A stretch of DNA of 64,000 nt from Ambrosia x helenae (GCA_030844895.1 CM061228.1:34224626-34288625); one strand, 5' to 3'; positions 10,212-22,331 are shown, counted from the stretch's first letter. Made by a program: numbers and translations. Notes: generated by a model not told the origin, from the sequence alone.

Positions 10212-11733
10212 TATTGGAGATAATTTCTCCTCCTAGCTTATTCTATGCCCCAAGTCTTTAGCCTCCTTGATTTGTGTCTCAAGTCAAAGCAACAATTGTA
10301 GTCAAAGTCTTCCTTGTCTTATGCTTGACTTTGACTTTCCTCATGCCCAAGATTAGTGTTTTCCTTTTTATGCTTAATTTTATGTATTTATATAGGAGAT
10401 AGTTTTCTCCTTTAGTTTGTACCAAAATATTACAATAAAACAACATCTTTCATATTCTCTCTACATTTCTTATACCAACAACCACTTTGCTATTTTGAGA
10501 GTTGGTTAGGTTAGTAGTAACCGTGCAGCCCCTCAGCTGCGGGCTCAAACCAATAAACCCAAACCAAATAGAAAATCGCTTCTGCTAGATTTCTATATTG
10601 TATCAGAGCAGGCTAGCATCCTGCTCGGAAGAAGAACATACCAAAAAAAAACTGATCGCGATTTGGTGTTTTGGTGAAAGAAAGAAGCTGATCTATATCA
10701 ATAAGAAAGAAAAAAAAAAAGGCACGTGAGGAGACAGTCAAAAAGAGGCGCAAGTGGGGAGGAGAGGAATGTTGTTAGCATGTGAAGTATTAGAAAAAAA
10801 AAAGGGCAAAGTCGGATTCATAATTCTTGAGCTCGCAAGGAAAGTGAGTTTTTTTTAAAACCCGCAAGAAAAGAAAAGTCGGGTTCAAATTTTTGAACCC
10901 GCAAAAAAGAAAAGTCAGGCTCCTTGAGCTCGCGAGAAAAAAAAGTCGGGTTTCTTGAGCCTGCAAAAAGGAAAGTCGGGTTCAAATTTTTGAACCCGCA
11001 AGAAAAGAAAAGTCGGGCTCCTTAAGCTCGCGAGAAAAAAAAGTCGGGTTGTAATCCTTGAACCCGCAAGAATAAGAAAAGTCGTGTTTTTTTTAAATCC
11101 GCAAGAAAAAGAAAGTCGGGTCATTAGAACCCGCAAAAAAAGGAAAAGTCGGGTCCTTTGAACCTGAAAAAAAAAAAGTCGGGTCCTTTGAACCCGCAAG
11201 AAAGAAAAAGAAAGCCGTGTCATTTGAACTTGCAAAAAAAATCAAATTCAAAATCTTTGAATCCGTCAAGAAAAGAAAACACTCCAACTTGAAGGGGAGT
11301 GTTCGAAAAGAAAGAAACATTACTTTGCAAGTTGGGCGTTCGTTATCTTCACGCTCCAACTTGAGGGGAAGTATTGGAGATAATTTCTCCTCCAATGTCT
11401 ATGTAGTCAAGTCAAAAGTCTCATAGTCAAAGACATAAATCAAGATGAAGTCAAAGTCAAAGGCATATATCAAGCATTGCTTGATTTATGCCATTACTTA
11501 TATTTCTTTTATGTTTAAGAGTTAGTTTAGTTTTCTTATAAATAACTGCTAGGAATTAGTAGCAAGTTGTACCAAAAATCAATCAATCAACAACATCTTT
11601 CATTTCTATCTCTACACTTCTCACAATCTACTTTGCCATTTTGAGAGTCGATTACTGGAAACCGAGCAGCCCTCCGGCTGCGGGCTAAACAAACAAAACG
11701 AAATAGAAAATCGCTTCCGCTTAGATTTCTATA
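10212..11733 (+). mobile_element. Copia-like TRIM retrotransposon with TAT...ATA ends
   Basis: Two direct repeats (10212-10597, 386 bp, and 11372-11733, 362 bp) flank a 774-bp interior. Both begin TATTGGAGATAATTTC and end GATTTCTATA. A perfect 5-bp duplication AAACA flanks the element (10207-10211, 11734-11738). A primer-binding-site-like TTGTATCAGAGC follows the left LTR, and a purine-rich GAGGGGAAG precedes the right one. No proteins are encoded, so it must depend on enzymes from elsewhere. The TA...TA type of LTR end is a known rare alternative to TG...CA. Confidence 0.75.
10807..11277. repeat. Array of 13-14 palindromic 30-38 bp units
   Basis: Each unit consists of AAAGTCGGGTTC, a short spacer, then GAACCCGCAAGAAAAG, so the centre can fold (CGGGTTC with GAACCCG) and A/G-rich linkers separate the hairpins. 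Some units carry the changed pair GGCTC/GAGCTC. Units near 10877-10972 and 10973-11078 look like copies of a three-unit block. This fills most of the TRIM interior. Confidence 0.8.
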
Positions 11734-11738
11734 AAACA

Positions 11739-12542
11739 AACTGAACATTTTTTTAAAAGAAACCCGTCCTGACCCATTACCAAACCAATGACCGGCTTCG
11801 CGGTTTCAAACCTAGCTACAAATAAATGGGATCATAATTCACAACCTCAAAGTGGTAATTTCCTTGTAATTCTCTATTGCTTAGTAATGGTTGCTTCATG
11901 CTTACCATTTGTAAATCAACATTCCTGTGTTCATCATTGCAACTGCAAACACCTACTTAGCATGTTGTGAACCCGTTTGCTAAAACTTGGATCCACACAC
12001 CCTTGAATATAGTACAAGAAGGCTGCATTAGATTTGAATATTTGATCAAGGTATCTACAAACGTCGACTTAATCTTCTCGTTGTTTTTGTTTGAACCTAA
12101 AGATAAAGCTCATATAAGCCCGGGCCCGAGCCCAAGCTACATATACTGAATCTGGCTAGGCTCATGAGCTTAAACAAACCTCTTATTCAGTGGCTAATCC
12201 AGAAATTTATTTCAATGTAGTCACTAGTTTTTTATGCTCCAATTTAATATAGACTGGGCATAAAAAATTTCAGATCGCTTCTACAGTTCAGGCCAATTAA
12301 GGTTAAACAAACAATAGTATATAACTAACCACTCTTCGATGAATCAAAATAACCAACAATTAACAAGCAATAAAAGTACAAAACTAACCTCTTCGTTGAT
12401 AGATTACTAGCTATTTTACCTTCTATTCGTGTCACAGATTTAAAAATTCTACCGACTCCAAATTCACTTGGAAGTGAATTTCAACTTTAAAATATTAATT
12501 TAATATTACTTTAACGTTCCCTATCTTTTCATCTTATATGCT
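11739..12542. other. Intergenic DNA, no gene seen
   Basis: About 0.8 kb between the TRIM and the solo LTR. Only short chance ORFs are present and I recognise no repeat. Confidence 0.5.
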
Positions 12543-12822
12543 TGTCACACCCTCAAATTCCACGTGCGGGGTTTTACCGCGAGGCGCGTGATAAACCATG
12601 ATCTAAGTCAACGGTCACAATAAACGACACTATATGATACGTAAAAAAATGACATAAGCAAACCATTAAGTTTTCATAAATAATCCATCGCTGCGGAAGC
12701 GTAACACTTTATTACAACACGAAAGTAAAAGCATAAAAGTCTGAAAATGCTAAATAAGATGCATATGAATCCTAGACGCCGTGAGACTTCGTGCGCCTAT
12801 GAAATGCTGCTACCTCAACGAC

Positions 12823-13281
12823 CTGAGACAAACATGCTAAAAACGTCAGCAAATAATGCCGGTGAGTTCACAGGTTTTATGTTAAACGTTTAAGTAATGA
12901 AAGCCATCATGTTATCATTATGTTAGAAATGATAGTGTTAGCTAGACGCATGAATAATACTACTACGACCTGGAAACCATTACAGACAACGATATATGAT
13001 TTTGCCCGAAACGATATGCACTGCCGTCCCACGGTAGCGTTATGACCGAGACAATATGCACCCGCCTGGCCTCCAACCGTCGAGTGGGTCTGTCAGTCCC
13101 AATAGATCTATCCACATTTCCCCCATTGTGTCTCGCACATGCATGGTTTCCCTTGGGACTTTACGTATCGTATAGTATGTAAATGAATTAACACTAGTAT
13201 AACATGATAATTTATGAAATAAGTATAAAGTATGTGTCTCCCCCGAAATGTAAAAACGTAAAGTGGGGCCGTGAAACTCAC
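12823..13281 (-). other. Candidate leader intron inside the solo LTR (459 bp)
   Basis: On the minus strand the donor is CAG/GTGAGTTTCACGG at 13281 and the acceptor TTTGTCTCAG/GTCG ends at 12823. A GTGAACTCACC block (12861-12871) about 40 nt before the acceptor fits a branch point. Position, order and length match the modules in the other LTR families here. Confidence 0.55.
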
Positions 13282-13808
13282 CTGATACTGCTTCCCCTCT
13301 AAGATAAGTAAACCCGCTCAATAGACGGCACCAACTACCAGTGACCTATCATGACGAGCGTATAAGATGTTAGACTAACAACCCGTAGGTTGATTAGTCC
13401 CCAACAGTCCAGACCATAACCGTGTACATTTGAAATGATGTTTAAACGTTTAACCAACCACACCAGACAAGACCCGACATCCAATTGGTGACCCGACATC
13501 CCACGTGTTAGCCGAAAGCAAGATATCATGCAACATATGCAATTAAACACTTAGCATGCGCAAAAATTCACTAAGTCTAGCATAACGCTCCATTAATGCA
13601 TAAATGAGTCCGAACACGTGTTACTAAGTCATTGGACATGTTACGGGGTTCCTATCATGTTCCTAGGTGTCAAATCATGTTTCGGGATGTCAAAATACGC
13701 TTACAACAGCAGCACACACAATTAGGCTATCATACATGCATTTAGGAAAGTCAACTAGTGATTAGGATGGTCAAACTAGCAATTGGGAGTGTAATCACAT
13801 GCAGTATA

Positions 13809-13864
13809 GGCGATTAGGTGCCCAATCGCCAATTCCTTCAGGCGATTGGAGCTCCCCAATCGCC
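13809..13864. repeat. Downstream GGCGATT inverted-word cluster
   Basis: Two adjacent hairpins: 13809-13830 (stem GGCGATT/AATCGCC, 8-nt loop) and 13841-13864 (stem GGCGATTGG/CCAATCGCC, 6-nt loop). They lie about 0.8 kb downstream of the LTR TATA box in the sense of transcription. Confidence 0.8.
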
Positions 13865-14659
13865 CCTTGCAGCCTGGTTTCGCTTTTTCGCGCGCGTTTA
13901 ACCTTCCAAATCAGATCCAAAACATGTGGAAACACCCAATATCAAACCCAAAACATTAATCCAACTATTTCAAGCAAAAACCCCTAATTTATTATCATTC
14001 TAGTCGTCCCGAATGCAAGCGTTTTCCCAAAATAGCATAACTTAGCATGTAAACATCACATCAACATGCAAACCTTACCCTAAATGGCAAATATCCAGAT
14101 TTCATCACATAATGACGTTGTCCGACACTATCCTACTGTTCTAGCATCATCCTAGAGTAAACCCTAACCTCAAACAATCAATAAAACACAACATATCATC
14201 ATCAATCCTCCATGATCATTCAAACGGGTCAAAACGCCTAATATCAATAATACACATCAATGAACCTTCAAACTCCTAGGTTAACATCATATCAACTCAT
14301 TTAGATCAGAAACATATTAATAATACAAGAACAACCATGTTTAAACGATAAAAAATCCTATCTTGCATGAATACATCACATATAACAAGCATAGAGGTTT
14401 GGGTTTGTTTAGAAATGATTTTAATGAGTTTTCAAAGACACAATTGTTTAGAAACTAGGTCTGGACCTTTAGGGATCAAAACAATATCATTACAAAGGTT
14501 TGGGATGAAGAACACACCTTAAAATTGTAAGATTATGAGGTGTAAAGCTTGGAAATGTGATTTCTTGATCAAAAACGTGTTGCAGAGGTTGAACAAGGCG
14601 TGGGGTGGCTTTGGGGTGTATTAGGGTTTCACAAATGATGTTTTAAAACATAAGGGTGG

Positions 14660-14667
14660 TATTTATA
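14660..14667 (-). promoter_or_regulatory. TATA box of the solo LTR
   Basis: The minus strand reads CCTATAAATACCAC. The truncated LTR at 38683-38690 has the same core, TATAAATACCAC, at the equivalent place. Confidence 0.55.
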
Positions 14668-14695
14668 GGCGTCTCTAGTCGTTTAGTAAGCGTCA

Positions 14696-14819
14696 GGCGA
14701 TTGGGCAGCAGCTACAGGCGATTAGGATGTCTAATCGCATGTAGCTACTGGCGATTAGACCAATCGCCTGTAAATACTCCTCCAATCGCCCCTTCTTACT
14801 GGCGATTAGGCTAATCACC
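14696..14819. repeat. Upstream GGCGATT inverted-word cluster
   Basis: Several GGCGATT(A/G)G words and their complements, including hairpins at 14718-14738 (GCGATTA/TAATCGC) and 14750-14768 (GGCGATT/AATCGCC). The cluster ends about 30 bp upstream of the TATA box of this LTR. Confidence 0.8.
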
Positions 14820-15158
14820 CCTTATCAGCATGCAATTACGCGTAATCAACTATAATGTCATGCAATTACGCGTAATCACCATTTTAACACATATAAACAC
14901 GTATTCACATACCGGCAAGTCATATAATGATTGTAAGCACATAATGCATGATAACTAACACGTTCCCATCCGTTCACCAATTCCCGGGACTCGAGATTTG
15001 CGTGTGCGCGTTAAACCCGGCGATTCTACAAATCTCCAATCCTTGTATACATGGTTATGGACCGACACCCAATGATCCCTCGGACCATTGTAACGACTCC
15101 CGATGATTCCCGAATCATCGTCACGACTCAACCAACCCTGAATATGCCGGGTGTCACA

Positions 15159-15774
15159 ATGCGTCTGCTCTTTCACTCAACCCAACCAAACCTGCAAAAG
15201 CTAATTTATTTTTTTTTTCTATGTATTCAAAAAGCCCAAAATAAACATGTCTCTTATATCTTCTTTTCTTTTACTCTTTCTTCTTGGTCATGCAACCAAC
15301 TGAAACACCGCCCATGTATTTCTTTTCTTCTTCCATTTCACCCTAATCGCTTCAAGTATTTTTTCTTCTTAATGGAGTCAGCATCCAAAAAAACATTGAT
15401 GACACTCGAAAAACCTATATATATCTGTATATACACAAGCAAAAATCCACTGCAGTCCTGTGACATCGTAAGTTGGTAAGTAGCTCTGCCCCTGCTCTTA
15501 TTTGTATAAACATAATAGCTTTCATATAATAAAATAATTATACATCACATAACTATTAAATAATTATTAAGTGAGCTAACCACTATAGTTGATCAATAAT
15601 GAATGAATATAGTGCTCGAAACGAGTAAAGGTCAAGCTTTGATAAACTAAACAAGACGAGTTTAGGTGAGCTAACCACTATAGTTGATCAATAATGAATG
15701 AATCTTATTGAAGTTAAATTACATCAAACAATCAATAATGTTGATCATAAACTGAATACAAAATAATGTCCCTG
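15159..15774. other. Spacer downstream of the receptor kinase; 38-bp direct repeat
   Basis: This holds the 3' flank and probably the 3' UTR of the gene ending at 15775. A 38-bp direct repeat beginning GTGAGCTAACC lies at 15571-15608 and 15666-15703, 95 bp apart, with no differences visible. I see no gene here. Confidence 0.6.
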
Positions 15775-18524
15775 CTAATATGACCCAGATCCAGATCCGG
15801 GCCTGGACCCAGCCCGTACGGACTCGAGAACCTGAACTACCTCGGCCATGCTCGGTCTTCTCAAAGGCGATTCCGACGTGCAAATCAATCCCAGTTTCAT
15901 TACTTGTATCAGTTCGTTATCAACAAAACCGCTTAAACTTCTATCAAAACAATCTGAAGCTCTTCCCCTTTCGATCAAACCCCGAACATATTCACACAAA
16001 ACAACCACCTCGTTGCCGCCTAAGCTCTCCACTGGCTTCCGGCCTGTAACGAGCTCTAACAAGATCACACCAAAACTATACACATCACATTTGTCACTCA
16101 ACCGCATACTCTGAGCCAATTCTGGTGCAACATATCCAACTGCATTGTGAAACCGGGTCAACCCGTAGTTATCTAGCAATGGCAGCAACTTGACTAACCC
16201 GTAATCCGAAAGTTTCGGCTCGTAGTTCTCATCCAATAAGATATTATTTGATTTCAGATTGAGATGGAGTATCTGAGGTTTACAGTCATGGTGAATGTAT
16301 GATAACGCCCTTGCGGTCCCTAGAGCAATCCTAAACCGTTTTGGCCAGTTTAACTCGTGGTTTCCGACACCCGAGCTTGTCCCGGGATAACCGACCCCGT
16401 GTAGATTATCATACAGGTTTCCATTCGATGCGAAATCTGATAAGATCAGTTGCATGGTGGAAGACCAATAATACCCTTGAAATATTACAAGATTCGCGTG
16501 TCGGAGAGATCCTAACCGTCCGATTTCCTGCTCGAATTCGTCTTGACTCTTGATTCTCCCTAAAGTTTTAATCTTTTTCACTGCTATTGAAATCCCGCCT
16601 TCGAAATCAGCTTTGTATACACTTCCAATCGTCCCTGTTCCGATTAAACAATCTTTATCGAGTAACGCTTTAGTCCCGGCTTCCCAATCTTCATATTTTG
16701 ATGGCAGAGTTTTGCTAAAAAGTACCAATTTTCCAATAATAACATTAGAATCTGATGAAGCTAAAGGTGTGCTTTCAATAATCATTGCTTCATCTTCTCG
16801 GCTTCTTCCTCGAGCTTTCATGTTTATAACGGTTATCAAACAAACTCCAATCAAGATCAACGAAGCAGCAACAATGGCAACAATGACGGAAGCCCTTAGT
16901 TTCGGACTTCCTGATTCCGAACTTGTTGAATCGCCCGAACAAGATCGGTCCAGTGGGGCCCCACATAGTCCCGGATTATTAGAAAACACAGAGGAATTGA
17001 AACTTTGGATCGGAAATGAGGGGATCCGACCCGATAAGTTGTTGTAGGAGACATTGAAGTGGTTCAAGTTTGACAGATTTGTTAAAGAAAATGGGATTGG
17101 CCCGGAGAATAAATTCTCGGATAGATCTAATGTTTCGATTTTGGAAAGATTTCCTAAAGGTGACGGTATTGTTCCGGTAAGGTTGTTTTTGTGAAGATCA
17201 AGGATTCTAAGGTATGACATGTTGTAAAATGTTTCTGGGATTTGTCCCTGCAAAGAGTTTCCTGAAACATCCCTGCAAATATAACAAGGTTAGATATCGG
17301 TTATCAGATGTACAACAAAGAAAGCTTAAGATATAACCGGCGGACTTACAGCTCGAGAAGAAACCTGCAATTGCTTAAAGAATCCGGGATCGCACCTTCA
17401 AGATCAAGATTATGCAGATCAAGAACTTGCAGAAGCTCAATGGATCCAAATTCTTGTGGGATTTCGCCATTTATTGAATTATTTCCCAATCTAATCACTG
17501 TAAGTCTTTTTAAATTTGAAATCTCAACTGGGATTTCACCGTTTAATCGGTTATACCCAACGTTTATAACCTTCAAACCACTGCATTGTGTAACAATGCT
17601 CATAGGGATCTCGCCTTGAAAACCGTTGCCAGCAACATCAAAAACTTCTAATCTTTCACTACAAGTTTGAATCTTTTGAATAAGCGGATCAAACCCGTTA
17701 TACGAAATGTTAAAATAGCTCATATTAGCGAATTCAAGAACGCGAAAAGGAGGAATTCCGGTGAAAAGATTGCTGCCGAGATCCAAAAGTTCCAATCTTT
17801 GACAGCTTGTGATCTGTTCTTCAACACTGCCTGTCAGCATATTGTTTCTGACAGACAAAAAAACAAGATTTGGGATCTCACAAATCTGTGATGGGAATCC
17901 GCCACTTAAACCGTTGAACGACACATCAAACCCTTCAAGATTCAAGCAATTCCCAACGTCGATCGGGATTTCACCCAAAAGATTATTACGCGACAACGAA
18001 ATAAACTTTGTTTTATCACAAACCTTAAACAAAGCCGATGGAATCTCTCCTTCAAACCCGTTTTTCGACAGATCAAGAAACCGAATGCTCGGTAAGTCCC
18101 CTAAAAACTCAGGGATCCGACCCGATAACGCATTCGAGCTCACATTAATCTTCCACAAAGTAGTGAGTTTTCCAAACTCTAAAGGAATGTTCCCACTAAA
18201 TCTGTTCCCAAACAGAGTAAGAACCCTTAAAGATCCCAATTCGGACAATGCAGGCGATAAAACACCGGCTAAACTAGTGTTCCACAACACAATCTTATAC
18301 ACATTCCCAAAAGAATCACAAAACACACCACTATAATCTCTACACTGATCTTTATTCAAATCCCATGAAACCAAACTATTGTAAGGGTCATCTGTTATGT
18401 TACCTTTAAACTGAAGCAAGATCTCCTTCTCTGTAACTGCTTCTGCAGCTCCTAACAGCTGAAAAGCAGCCAGCAACAGAAGACCAGCAGCCAAGCAGCA
18501 GCATTGTAGTAATAACCTTCTCAT
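15775..18524 (-). CDS. LRR receptor-like kinase, At1g12460-type
   Basis: Two exons, 18524-17350 and 17272-15775, encode 890 residues; the split codon is Leu-392. In order: signal peptide (about 1-29, ending AAEA), LRRNT_2 cap (about 31-70), a long LRR array rich in GxIP motifs (about 70-490), transmembrane helix (519-541), and a cytoplasmic kinase domain (about 602-877). The glycine loop GTGTIGSVYKA starts near 603, Lys-624 fits the VAIK lysine, and APE is at 774-776. The catalytic HRD motif reads HLN (728-730) and DFG reads DYG (748-750), so the catalytic Asp is missing and phosphotransfer is doubtful; the Arabidopsis At1g12460 relatives, as I recall them, share HLN. It should sit in the plasma membrane and sense an unknown ligand through the LRRs. 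The C-terminal tail is Gly/Ser-rich. Identity to the subfamily is confident; the ligand is unknown. Confidence 0.96.
17273..17349 (-). other. Intron of the receptor kinase gene (77 bp)
   Basis: The donor is CT/GTAAGTCC and the acceptor ATATTTGCAG/GG on the minus strand. Removing it joins the two exons in frame within an LRR (reading ...LLEL-DVSGN...), which is where the LRR pattern demands continuity. Confidence 0.95.
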
Positions 18525-18562
18525 TGATTAATAATCAGCATAAACATCAACAAGACTGCTGC

Positions 18563-18571
18563 TTTTTATAC
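18563..18571 (-). promoter_or_regulatory. TATA box of the receptor kinase
   Basis: The minus strand reads GGTATAAAAAG, about 40 bp before the ATG at 18524, so the predicted 5' UTR is very short. A longer UTR from another start cannot be excluded. Confidence 0.55.
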
Positions 18572-19492
18572 CCATTGGTCAGTTTGATTCAAATTTGGGC
18601 AAAATGGAATCAAACTGAAATGCAAACATTAAAAATAGTTAAAGATTGAATCTTTTCAAGATTTGTGATGTGGGTATGTGACAAAAACAATAATTTGGGG
18701 CTAAAGTGATTATTTTTTTATTAAATTGTGCAAGAAATGAAATGGGTATTCAAGAAAAAGTAAAAGATTTGATTTTTGGAAGAATATGTTTATGGGTAGG
18801 TGTTGGATTAATAATTAAAAAAAATAAAAAAAAAATCAAGATTTGGGTTAGAACTTAGAACCCTAGAGGTATCTTGAGACTTTAAAGCATATGTTAATAA
18901 TGATGATGATATTGTTTGTTTGGTACAAAAAGATGGTTGTGTTAATATACTCTGGTCATCTTCTGGTTTATATATTTAAGGCTGGGGAAGATGGAATGAG
19001 ACATTAAATATATTTAAATTAAGTTGCACAAATTAATAGAAGAGGTTGAAAAATAAATAAAAAGTATGAGAAATGAGTAAATATGATGCTATAAAATTTA
19101 ATAATAAGTAGGAATGGTTTTAATGGAGGGTATGTGTGTACCAGTTCAGCATTTATTCCTTTCACCAACCAAGCCAGCACCACCATGTTGCCGTTAGCAT
19201 CACCAACACCATCCTTTTTGTCAAATATATAGTTTTGGACCTATGAAAAAGGTTTTTATGGATTTAATTTGTAACTATCAACCAATCATTAGGTGAGTTA
19301 AAGTTCAAAAAGTTGGTTAATCATTTTATTTTAGTGACTTTGGTTCAAAAATTAAAACAACGTATTAGAAACTAGACTGATTATCGAATCAAGTGAAGTA
19401 CCATTCATCTGCATAAGCGGATTTAAAAACTGGATTACGCAATATGGTAATATTAAGTTTTTCTAAAATATACTAAAGTATTATATAAGTTT
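18572..19492. other. Upstream region of the receptor kinase
   Basis: About 0.9 kb of AT-rich DNA between the promoter and the MULE. No ORF or repeat stands out. It probably holds the regulatory sequence of the gene. Confidence 0.5.
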
Positions 19493-19715
19493 GGGGTATT
19501 GGATTTTAATAATCCAAAGTTTCTACCATTGGCCGATAATAATCCATACTTCAAAAATTCCCAATAATAATCCCAACTTTCGATCATTTGGCTTGTGGTA
19601 AACCTTTTTTAACTGAGGACTAACTGGGTTAGTTTGTGCTGACGTGACATCTAACTAGGCATGATGACGTGTACAACTTAATCTGATGTGGCATTTTATA
19701 TTATTAACCATTTTT
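19493..19715 (+). repeat. Left terminal inverted repeat of the MULE
   Basis: It starts GGGGTATTGGATTTTAATAA and runs to the ATATTATTAACC region. A short internal duplication (ATATTATTAACC twice) extends it near 19700-19727. Confidence 0.75.
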
Positions 19716-19880
19716 ATATTATTAACCAAACAATCATATCTCCACAAAGTTCTGCAATCAACCCTTTTTATCAATATTAGACACCTTCATATCTCCCCAA
19801 CCATCACCGTCGTACAGCACCACCACCACAGTCGGCCTTAACCCCCACAATCGACACCTACCCCGATTGATCAGAGCACC

Positions 19881-22218
19881 TGTAACATCCCAACCGATGG
19901 CGGAAACATCGAGGTGTCACGTAGTGACGATTGTTCAATAGCTCATGGACTAAAAGTGTAAATTTTGATATATTGATTAAGTAGTTTATTACATTGAAAT
20001 AAAAAATACAAGATACAATTATTCTAAAGTGACAACTAAAACTGAAATACAATGAATCCAAAACTTAAGTAAAAATTCCAAATGCTTAAAAGTCATCTCA
20101 TAAATAACCTGAAACATGTACGAAAATAGTATATATCAATACAAAAATGTATTGGTGAGCATACCCTGTTTGAATACATATAGTAGAAAAAAAAGAGTTT
20201 CGCAATTCACGTGTTTATACTGTCTACAATTTAGTGTTCAAGCTGTGTACAAATGCTACCCAAAATCAAACCTTTGTTTAATGAATCAAGAGTCACACAT
20301 ATATATAGTATTCGCTCATAGTAGGCGATGAATAATCGTTCACACATAACAATAATTAAGTACTATTTATTGCTATGCTAGGCCGCAGAACGGTTAATGA
20401 TTCAGGTCATAAGTACACACTATCAGTGAATCAACAAGTAAAACACATACAAGAATTGCGATTGTGAATATATGATAAACCATGATTAAGTAAGTGAAGT
20501 AATAAGCGTACATGAGTCACCCCAAAAGTGTAAAACATGAAAAAGGGGAAAGATATACTCACATTCGACAATTAGTAACTTGACTAAGTGAGCGAGCGTA
20601 AGCGAGCAAATCCAAAAGTTCAACCTAAAGTTTAAAGGGTTCCCAAAATAAGTATTTAAACTTAAAAGTGTCTAGGGTTTCTATTCTAAGGCACTTAGGA
20701 TGTTAGGTCTATATTTGGGTTTTTAAGTTTATCGAACATCGCGAAAATTTATGATTTTTTTTACTATCATGTGTTATAAAAGAAAATAATATAAGTTGGT
20801 ATTTTTTTTTTCTAACACATGCATTTTTCTAAGGTTAATAATATTAAGTTTAATTCAGAAAAATATTTGAAATAATATCTAAGAAATCTTTTATTATCTT
20901 TATATCACTAATAATTACACAAAATCATAACTAAACCAAATTCACTTTGAAAAATAAAAGTTTTTATGAAACATCAACCTACTGACTTAGAATTTCCCAA
21001 CATAATTTTTATAAAATTTTTGAGGTTAAAAATAGTTTGTTTATAAATTTTATTTGATTAAAGCTTATAAAAACAAATAAATAAAAAAAATAAAAAAAAT
21101 ATGATAACATGTGAAAACATGTCAAAACTGAGGAAAATGGTTATGAAAGTTATTCTAATATAATGGAAAATATTTCCACAAATTTTCATGACCAAACGCA
21201 TTATCATTGATTTAATATGAATTTAATATGATTAAAACATATAAAAATCACTAAGAATATTATATAACGCATAAAATGCCAAAACTAAGTTCTAAAATTC
21301 CTAATCGGCCAAATGAATCACCATGTCATATTTCATAATTTTTAGGTCAACAATAACCGAGTTATGAATTTTTAAGTTCAAAAGATTTTAAATAAAAAAA
21401 ATCCCAAATACTCCTAAGAACACCCTAACCTTAGAAATTCAATTGAAGCCCTTAAAGCCTATGATCAACCAAATAGACAGGGGGCTTTTGATCTACAAAT
21501 GAAAACTAAGAGTATTGCAAAAAGGAATTGGAAAAACTTACAATGTGGTTAGTCCAATTAAGAAGAAAAGAAAACTAAATAATAGAATAATAAGCTTCCA
21601 AATTCGTCAGAAAACAAGATGATAATTGGGGCTTCAAGTGAAGAAATGATAGAACACATGAGAGCATTGTGTGTAATTGGAGTATAATTGAATGGTTTGT
21701 GGTGGAATTGATAATGTGTAAAAAAATGAAGTTTTTATACTAATTTTGAAGTAATTCTTGTCATATTTAATATTAATTATATACAAATGGTAGGAAAATG
21801 AATGGACAAAGTAAATAGCATCATAAAGTCAAGACTTGAAGTGATTGGGAGTTGAAAATAATGAAATTTAATATGATGATGAATGGAAATTTAATTAAAT
21901 TTAGTGAAACCATTAAAAGACTCTTTAGTAGAGTTCTTTATGTTATTTGATTAGAGTTTTATGACTCAAATTAAGTTACACTCTTCAACTACTAATTGTT
22001 CTTGTAAAAAAGTTAGGCTTTGTGCCTCATTTGATATACAAGAAACATACGTGCTCGGGTGTAGATGTGAGTATAAAACGTGAATACTTAAAATTATAAT
22101 TTTTATTAAATTGCGACTTTTGATCCTTTTAGACTACGAGAGTTAAAATGAAAATTTGAAAATAGCCGAGGAACCAATTGTGTATATTTATGAAAAGTGT
22201 AGGGTGTAGGTTGTCACA
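19881..22218 (-). mobile_element. 3' LTR of the young non-coding retrotransposon
   Basis: 2338 bp, from TGTAACATCC to GGTTGTCACA. By eye it is identical to 24775-27112, including a 10-T run, so insertion was very recent. A candidate intron lies at 20109-20562. The short ORFs it contains recur in both LTRs only because the DNA is duplicated. Confidence 0.9.
20109..20562 (-). other. Candidate leader intron inside the LTR (454 bp)
   Basis: On the minus strand GTGAGTATATC starts at 20562 (preceded by GAAT, a weaker donor context), TGCTCACCAA lies at about 20151-20160 as a branch point, and CATGTTTCAG/GTTA ends at 20109. The same module recurs in the other LTR at 25003-25456. Confidence 0.5.
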
Positions 22219-22295
22219 GTCTCCCCTACTTTAAAAAAATTTCGTCCCGAAATTCCCTTCAAGTGGGGGTTTTTATGAAACAAAAGATGTTGTAA

Positions 22296-22331
<36 letters not shown>

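Larger units (their letters stand above)
12543..15158 (-). mobile_element. Solo LTR (2.6 kb), Ty3/gypsy-type
   Basis: The block begins TGTCACACCC and ends GGGTGTCACA, with no interior, primer-binding site or purine tract beside it. Flanks ATGCT (12538-12542) and ATGCG (15159-15163) match at four of five bases, as expected for a slightly decayed target duplication. On the minus strand there is a TATAAATA box (14660-14667) with clusters of GGCGATT/AATCGCC words before and about 0.8 kb after it, then an intron-like module. Its start on the minus strand (TGTGACACCCGGCAT) matches that of the LTR at 38410, so the two families are related. Confidence 0.75.

Noticed and set aside
10807..11277. CRISPR-like array of palindromic repeats with spacers
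   Set aside because: Spacers are short, A/G-rich and not unique, units vary, and the array sits inside a plant TRIM between two LTRs.
16550..17047. Plus-strand ORFs across the receptor kinase
   Set aside because: They are antisense to the conserved kinase frame and match nothing.
19858..20331. ORFs of 67-71 codons present twice (also near 24749-25225)
   Set aside because: They lie in the two identical LTRs of the young element and cross the leader-intron module; duplication explains their conservation.
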